Positions 57,941 to 64,000 of a stretch of 64,000 bases of DNA are shown here, piece after piece (position 1 is the stretch's first letter; each line of letters starts with the position of its first letter). Made by a program: the position numbers and the translations under genes. Source of the DNA: Reticulitermes speratus. Lineage: Eukaryota; Arthropoda; Insecta; Blattodea; Rhinotermitidae. The stretch covers positions 16,671,243 through 16,735,242 of the forward strand of contig JAJKFL010000013.1 of NCBI GenBank assembly GCA_021186555.1. The letters run 5' to 3'. Under the pieces are notes generated by a model. It had not been told where the DNA came from. It made no database searches and was given only the letters and a program-made list of their open reading frames with translations.

Positions 57941-58439
57941 AATGAGAACAAAATTATGATGAACAGAAACGTTCTATAGCTAGATGATAAAATGTTACAT
58001 TGAACTTTAAAGGCTTCGTACTTCCCACTGTGACCGTGCTATATGAAGGCTTTCACAACTCTACTATTCGGAGCCTCTTTGATGCCACTCATAGATCTCG
58101 GCCGAAATCCTCAGCTGAGGGGATAACACTGGCTTCATATTCGGAGGCCCAGCTGTTGATTTTTGTTGCGGAAGTCAGCAATCAAGATTAAGGCTTTTCG
58201 CAGTTTTTGTCGTTCCTCCACACCAATAGGCTTCCTGAGATGCAGAGAACGCTTTCTTCCACATTCTTCCCATTTCACAACCATCCTCCCATTTAGGGCT
58301 GTATAGCCTGTGCGGTTAAAAAAATATAATTAATCCCTCAAAGCTCGCTGTTGCTTTATGTACCACCAGGTTTGACATTCAAACATTCTACGTTCTCTAC
58401 TCAGAGTGCATTTACATGTTCTGTATGCATCAGAAAAAA

Positions 58440-58760
58440 AAACAGCGATTAATTCCCCATACAACATTCACTGATTCGTTGTTATAATCGAGACGGAGTG
58501 TTAACAGCAAGATACGAACTGAACCTTCAAAAACAATTCACATTAATCTTCGTCTTCAAATGGTTGAATGAGCTCAGGGGCAAACATGCCAAAGCAGATG
58601 TTTCTTTACACTGCCGCGTAGCTCCATAATGTAGGTCAGCCTGTTCCCAGATATGTTCAGCTCTGACCCTTGCTACAGAATTGCGTGCAATCACGCACAG
58701 CTGCAAAGCTGTAACGAGCCTGAAATGTGTGTCCGGCCCTCTAGCCGAATAACGGGTCAT
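58440..58760 (-). repeat. Probable dispersed repeat fragment
   Basis: The minus-strand frame ends FNHLKTKINVNCF, and the bases after the stop still read RFSSYLAVNT. I recall this peptide pair as recurrent in cockroach and termite gene predictions, which suggests a high-copy repeat rather than a gene. No second copy lies in this window, so this rests on memory. Confidence 0.35.
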
Positions 58761-58797
58761 TGAGACGGCTGTGGCAAAAATTATTGCAGGGTGAATG

Positions 58798-58878
58798 TGG
58801 CGGTAGAATGGTCAGCACACCTGTTTCTTATTCGGAGGGTCCTGCCTTAGACTATAATCTACGGCAGGACCTTCTGGT
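58798..58878. repeat. tRNA-like A-box segment next to a 9-bp-stem hairpin
   Basis: GGCGGTAGAATGGTCAGCAC resembles a tRNA A-box region. It runs into GGTCCTGCC, 16 bases of loop and GGCAGGACC, a perfect 9-base stem. This may be a SINE relic. Confidence 0.3.
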
Positions 58879-59024
58879 AATTACCAGCCTAGAGGCCGGC
58901 TGTACTGAGAATTTTATTGCTTCTTAGTCCCCACAGCAAATGCTGGGATACTAACGTAATACAAGCCATGGCCACTACCTTTCACGTTCTTAACTCATAA
59001 TCAACCTGCTTTTTATATTATAAC

Positions 59025-59310
59025 ATCTAACTCCACGGAGTGTGACCTATGAAATAGTAGTCATTTAACTTTTATGGAAACGAAATGTTTACTGCCCAAT
59101 TTACAAGAGCCTCCACTGCAACTTATCCAGAAGCAAAACAATCCACACAAGCTATGTTGTTTTAAAATCAATTTTAATATAATCTTCATCGCTACATCAG
59201 CGTCTCCTAAGTCATGTACATATATGTCTGTCAGGTTTCCCGGCTGCATTTCTTACAAATCTTTCAACACCCCAAGCGTGCTACATGTCCCGTCTATCTC
59301 AGCCTTTTTT
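59025..59310 (-). mobile_element. Possible degraded LINE fragment, dispersed family
   Basis: AACTCCACGGAGTGTGACC at the left and ACACCCCAAGCGTGCTACATG then CCGTCTATCTCAGCC at the right echo the ends of the 29731-29940 copy, with unrelated DNA between. Weak support. Confidence 0.3.
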
Positions 59311-59639
59311 GTTGTAATGGTTGTAGTAATATCTGGTAAATAACACGACTATGAATCTGCTTGCTATGATGTTTCCTCTGACTTCCTGTTCCTATAACCT
59401 AATGTTATCCTAAGTACTTTTCAATTGCAAATGAATGCTTAAGCAAACAATGCAAACATTTTATGAAAGGCCTCAAAATTTTAGAGAACGCATTTCTTCC
59501 TTCTGTTTTTTAAGCGTGCGGTAAAACTTTCGAGGTTATGCAGCGACGAATGAGATGCATGATTAAGAATGGTGAACTGAAAGAAATGTGAAAATATGGT
59601 GGTGGGTTTCTTTGAAGAAATTAACCCGACATTTGTCTG

Positions 59640-59715
59640 GGGTTCATCTCACGTTGGTAGAGCGCTTCGTGTTTAGCTACCAGCACTAGTTTCCAATCAT
59701 CGGAGAAAAACACAT
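59640..59715 (+). mobile_element. tRNA-like A-box relic
   Basis: TCTCACGTTGGTAGAGCGCT is close to the D-arm region of many tRNAs, but no B box or second half follows. A SINE head relic is the simplest reading. Confidence 0.3.
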
Positions 59716-59879
59716 TTTAAAACCATGTAGAAAGAAGGGGTAAAACTACGTATGAGTTTGTATGGGCTGGAATTATTCTGCAAGAAAGGCAAGAAGATAC
59801 ACAAGCCTAAAGTTTCAAGAGTGCTAACCACTAGGTCATAAAAAATGCTATAATTTCCTTCAAGGGTCATGCAGTCTCG

Positions 59880-59972
59880 ACTGCTTGAACATTGAAGATG
59901 GAGCGGATAGGTTTTCCCGAAACGTCGGTAACTATCAATCTACGCTGCGTAACATCCCAGAAGAGCGAAGAT
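59880..59972 (+). repeat. Foldback family X half copy
   Basis: TTGAAGATGGAGCGGATAGG, then CCCGAAACGTCGG and CGCTGCGTAACATCCCAGAA correspond to one arm of the 37951-38115 hairpin. The opposite arm is lacking. Confidence 0.5.
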
Positions 59973-60439
59973 CTCGTTTTCACCCTGGCGGAAGCCTGAA
60001 ACCACGATATGCAACCTACGTACATATAACACGCTTAGTCAACTTTGTGGTTGCGTAGTTTCAGCTGCTTCAACTTCGGAAATGACGCAGATGTGAATGC
60101 AAAAACGGAACTTTAATCTTATCATAGGAGCTTAATTACGAAGAAAATTTATCTAGATCAACCAGCCTGACATTTTATTTGCTTCCTGCTGGCTACCAGT
60201 TGAACATCGATCTCATTCTTTTTAATCCGGATCATGCTAGTGTGTAGATGTTTCAAAATCGGTCATTCCAAGAAACATCTGGTCGTTCCCAATGGCCCTT
60301 GGTATACGTTTTCAACCCGGTTGCCGCTAGGCGGTATACGAGGGCAGTCTCTTCCGTGTTTTACAAGACTCAGCCAAGGTTTCAAGATGCTAGTCTGTTT
60401 TTTTCTTCGGACTCTTATTACGTTGTTAAATGCGTAGTG

Positions 60440-60960
60440 CCGACGAGACGGGGAGGAAGCCGGTAAAATTTACCGGGACCCGGCGTTCCGAAAGGGGGCC
60501 CGGACCCCGAATGTGTTGCATATGTTTTTGTATTTCTCGGTAGTATCATTCTTTGTCGATTGTACAAATTAACACTTTCAGAGTAAGCCCAAGTTACCCT
60601 GCAACTAAGAGTCTTTCCGAATTAGTGTAAACATTTTTAGCCGGTCCGCCCTTGGTGGGTGGGAGGGGGGGGCGGACAATTTTTTCACCGAGGCCCAAAT
60701 CCGTTCTCGGCGGCCCTGTAAGTGCGTCTTTCGCCTTCTCTGTTTCATTCAGTAACGAACGTCAGTATTATGGACACTGGTAAAATGGGCCTGGGTAACT
60801 TAGTATAGTGACTGTCTTCTGCTTGGAAAAAACGGGTTAATTTCCCCGCAGGAGCTATCGACATCATGGAAAGACCAGCTCTGGGGCCCACTCTGCCTTC
60901 CATTCCGCCGATGCCGGGGGCTCTTTCCCGAGGTAAAACTACAGTGGTGTGAATCTAACC
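60440..60960. other. GC-rich block of unknown nature
   Basis: Unusually GC-rich pieces (GGGACCCGGCGTTCCGAAAG, GGGGGGCGGACAATTTTTTC, CCGATGCCGGGGGCTCTTTC) in otherwise AT-rich DNA. They have the look of old mobile DNA, but no head, tail, terminal repeat or coding part could be found. Confidence 0.25.
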
Positions 60961-63180
60961 ACTAGGGCCGAGGGTAAGAGAGAGTACTTCTTTCTATACT
61001 TCCATTGTCCCATATGTCTTTCTGGTGTGATGCTTAATTAAGCATTGAGACAAACTGACATTAACTAGTTGATTTTTAGCTTGCTTTTCTTACTTAATAA
61101 GGAATATTGAGTTTATGGTATTATCAGATCTGTGTCTCCCTCCCCACTGACAGCTCATAAACCAACAGAAGCATCAATGTATTCAGTTTATTACTAAGTG
61201 CGCGTTATTAGTTACGTATGAGTGTTAAAGACGTAGCTCCGACAAGTTTCGATACAAGTGTACCATCTTCTGGGAGCGCAATAGGCCAGGTTTAAAATCT
61301 ATTGCCAGTGATAAGCTATTAGTTACAAAATGCACGGAATGGACAACTTTAAAACAACAGAAGCATTTTTACGATTTCGTGTAACATGAATGCCAAGTCA
61401 CTAGAAGGCATTCCCGCCTTTTATTATCTTATATTCCCACCATCAGTAATACCAACATAATAGGAATTACAACTAGTGCGGTGGCAGTGACACTAGCGCC
61501 GTTTAGTACAGAGACGTTCGAAGAATATCCGCCATTCGTAGAACACTAAAACACCAACGTGATGTTCACTGGCAGTCTATATCAGGCCTTTGGTTTGAGG
61601 GCGATAACTTGTAAGCAATATAGTTAGACATGTGATATTTTGTACGGAGACAGATCATGCGCTGACAGATTTTGTACACTCATGACTATGGTTCGAAAAT
61701 ATGACGTTATATTTGGGAAATTTAATATATCTGGAATCAATTGAAATTACAGAATAGTGTGCACAAAATGGTCAATAGGTTCTTCAGTTTATAGATGCCT
61801 CCGCAAAGTGATTTGCGAAAAGCGCTGGACTCCCGCCTGACGGCTGTTCGTGAAATATTACACTGGAAACTTTTACGAAAACGTGGTAAGGCATTACAGT
61901 TTTGTTTAAAACCAGATAAGAATAACAGACACTTTACTTGAAGATCTACGTACACTTATGACATGTCTATGGTACAAGGACAAGAAATCTGTTACTACGA
62001 TAGGGAGATGCGTATGAATACAGTAGGAGGGTAAAATACAGTTTAGTGCTATCAAACCCGGTGGCGCCTAACGCAACGACAAGGCCTTAAACGGCAAAAA
62101 TATTTTCATGTTGTATTTATTTATTGTTGTAACTATTTCACTCAGTTTACTCAAACGTATGCGAGTATAATAACATATCGAAGTAATTTCTGAATACAGG
62201 ATCCTCACATTAATGTCTCTGATCCACCCGTGGAGTTCCAGAGGCATACACATATACTGGGTGAAACATCATGTCATTGTCTGTGTGCTGACACACAGCG
62301 TTTCTCGGTTTCATCAGTACGCCGTTTTGTATTCTGACGGTTGTAGGCAATTACGGTTCATACATATTGAAACGTAACGGTGTTCCAAGGTCCTTAAACC
62401 CAGTCAGTTCAATCGATAGGTGACATCTTTGTAGTGCGTTCTTGATAACGTGGCGTGACAGCGAGTTCAGGATAGCAATGATCGATACAATACGTTTCGG
62501 GAAATAACGTGACAGGCACGGCATGTTAGAGGCGGACAAAAAATAAATATTTACAGTGGCGTAAATATCAGAGTTTTCTAGTACCTTCTGTATCGAAAAA
62601 CAATGGTAGGATGTATTCTACAACAGAACGCATTTGTTTTCAAATTCTGTATTTACGCTTTTGTAAAATTTCATTGGCCTTGATGTTCATATACTGAAGA
62701 AAAAATTTACTATTTCAAAGACAGTAGCACTACAGATAGTACACTCCACACAGTCCCACAGCAGTTTTCCTTGTATTTTGTTAAATATTCAACATATCGA
62801 AAAATAGTTTAAGCGCAAGTAGATCATTACCGCATCTCTGTTTTACGTAACGTACCAATTTACTAATCAGTGAGCTATTTCTGCAAAGATTAATGAAGTG
62901 AAATTTCAGTTTTGTAAAGAATGGGCGTTGTTTCGGACTGTTACAAACCAGAATTAAATTCGGCCGGCAGCGTGACCCCACTGCTCATTATATCCATGAA
63001 CAGTTTCCAGTCGCAAGTTTAGTCAGGATATTTCTGTTTATCCAGTAAAGCGAGAACCAAGGTTCCTTCCCTTACAAAACAACAAATTAAGTTTTTAAGT
63101 TGCAGTGCTTGGGTGTTTAAATGGCAAGTGGAAAATAAAAACAAGCCCTAAGATGAGCCCGATAACTGATTTTATCGAAA
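60961..63180. other. Gene-poor DNA, nothing recognised
   Basis: Mixed-composition DNA with only short open frames of random look. No repeat of this window recurs here. Confidence 0.4.
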
Positions 63181-63184
63181 TGTT

Positions 63185-63405
63185 TAGGCATGTTTGGGAG
63201 AATAATATTAAAATGGATCTGAGGGAAATAGGATGGGGAAGCGTGGACTGAATTCGCGTGGTACAGGATAGAGACCAGTGGCGGTCTCTTACGAACACGG
63301 TAATAAATTTCGTGTTTCGTAAAATGTAGAGAATTTCTTCCGTAACAGAGTAACTGTTAGCTTCGTAAGAAGGACTCTGTTCCATGGAGTTCGTTACTTA
63401 ATATA
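63185..63405 (+). mobile_element. Dispersed LINE family, plus 3' end
   Basis: GGGAGAATAATATTAAAATG starts the degraded [14 protein letters not shown]-type segment, followed by the relic of AQDRDQW. The complete 3' block is AGAGAATTTCTTCCGTAACA, then CTTCGTAAGAAGGACTCTGT and CCATGGAGTTCGTTACTTAA. It confirms the same 3' terminus as the 16465-17298 copy. Confidence 0.75.
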
Positions 63406-64000
63406 CGAAATCGAATATGAAACACAGATATAAATAAGCAAGCGAGCATGGCCTCTTTATTGTGCGCTCAGTTCCTGTCATTTGTGAAAAAACGAAAAAA
63501 AAATGTGGATTTTTCCACTACGGATTTAGTAAGGACCAGTCACGTAATAAGTCCGTCACAGAGGTTTGTACTAAGACCATGATATCAAGTAATAAACGAT
63601 AGAAAGCAGAACGGTTTATCCTCTTCGGCAAAACATGCAATAACAGACTCCAATAATTCGCACTTCAATAAAAATCGAGGGGATAACAAAGCCCATTAAA
63701 GTGGCTCTGAAAACAGTAACTGTTATCGCATAATTGATGCAGAACGTAAGTTGCCTCTGAATCTTTTAAATGAGATTATCTTAGAGACTTAGTCCAAGCA
63801 CTTAATTAGGCAAGAACTTAACAATATACATACTGCCTCATTACTCGTAACTATAACGCAGTTACACAATAGCTGCAAAGGTCGATTGCTTCGCCAAGCA
63901 TATTTCCTGGCACCTTCTCTTTGCACTGTTAGAAGAAGACCTATATTTAATTTTGGATAAGATTAGGGAATTGTCTCCCGGGGTCTGGGCCAATGTACCA
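63406..64000. other. Window end, nothing recognised
   Basis: AT-rich DNA with no exon, repeat or mobile element that I can support. Confidence 0.4.

Overview
This is nuclear DNA from an animal, almost certainly an insect and most likely a cockroach or termite (Blattodea; American cockroach is my best guess). Reasons: spliced genes with GT-AG introns, AT-rich non-coding DNA, an insect-type myeloid leukemia factor gene, and a dense load of 5'-truncated LINE pieces, tRNA-derived SINEs, mariner relics and foldback repeats. The C-terminal peptides of the main LINE family (for example [12 protein letters not shown]) are, from memory, very abundant in Periplaneta predicted proteins. No prokaryotic, viral or CRISPR feature was seen.

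Layout. (1) 1-1735: an UBIAD1-type prenyltransferase gene (fly heix) on the minus strand, with its coding region in one exon. (2) 1736-2669: a short divergent promoter region. (3) 2670-23289: Mlf on the plus strand, seven coding exons that I could join in frame to 293 codons plus stop. Its introns hold two SINEs, three mariner-derived elements, two LINE pieces placed tail to tail, foldbacks and a 101-bp tandem repeat. (4) 23290-32800: AT-rich downstream DNA with probable 3' UTRs, a small inverted-repeat element and a ~36-bp tandem array split by a LINE insertion. (5) 32801-38687: a minus-strand gene with five exons, about 420 codons. Its protein has the Cys-His-Asp layout of arylamine N-acetyltransferases, but one in-frame TGA interrupts exon 2. 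Its upstream region has two perfect CRE palindromes and several CACGTG E-boxes. (6) 39300-64000: mostly gene-poor DNA with dead LINEs of three kinds, SINEs with clear target-site duplications, tandem arrays, and one possible small coding exon at 55055-55294.

The two clear genes at the left form a head-to-head pair: a membrane prenyltransferase (vitamin K2/quinone type) and a nuclear/cytoplasmic MLF-family factor. There is no sign of functional coupling beyond the shared promoter space. The most interesting material is the NAT-like gene with its internal UGA, the rearranged mariner copies (one with an inverted duplication of the transposase 3' end, one with an in-frame internal deletion) and a family of self-complementary foldback repeats.
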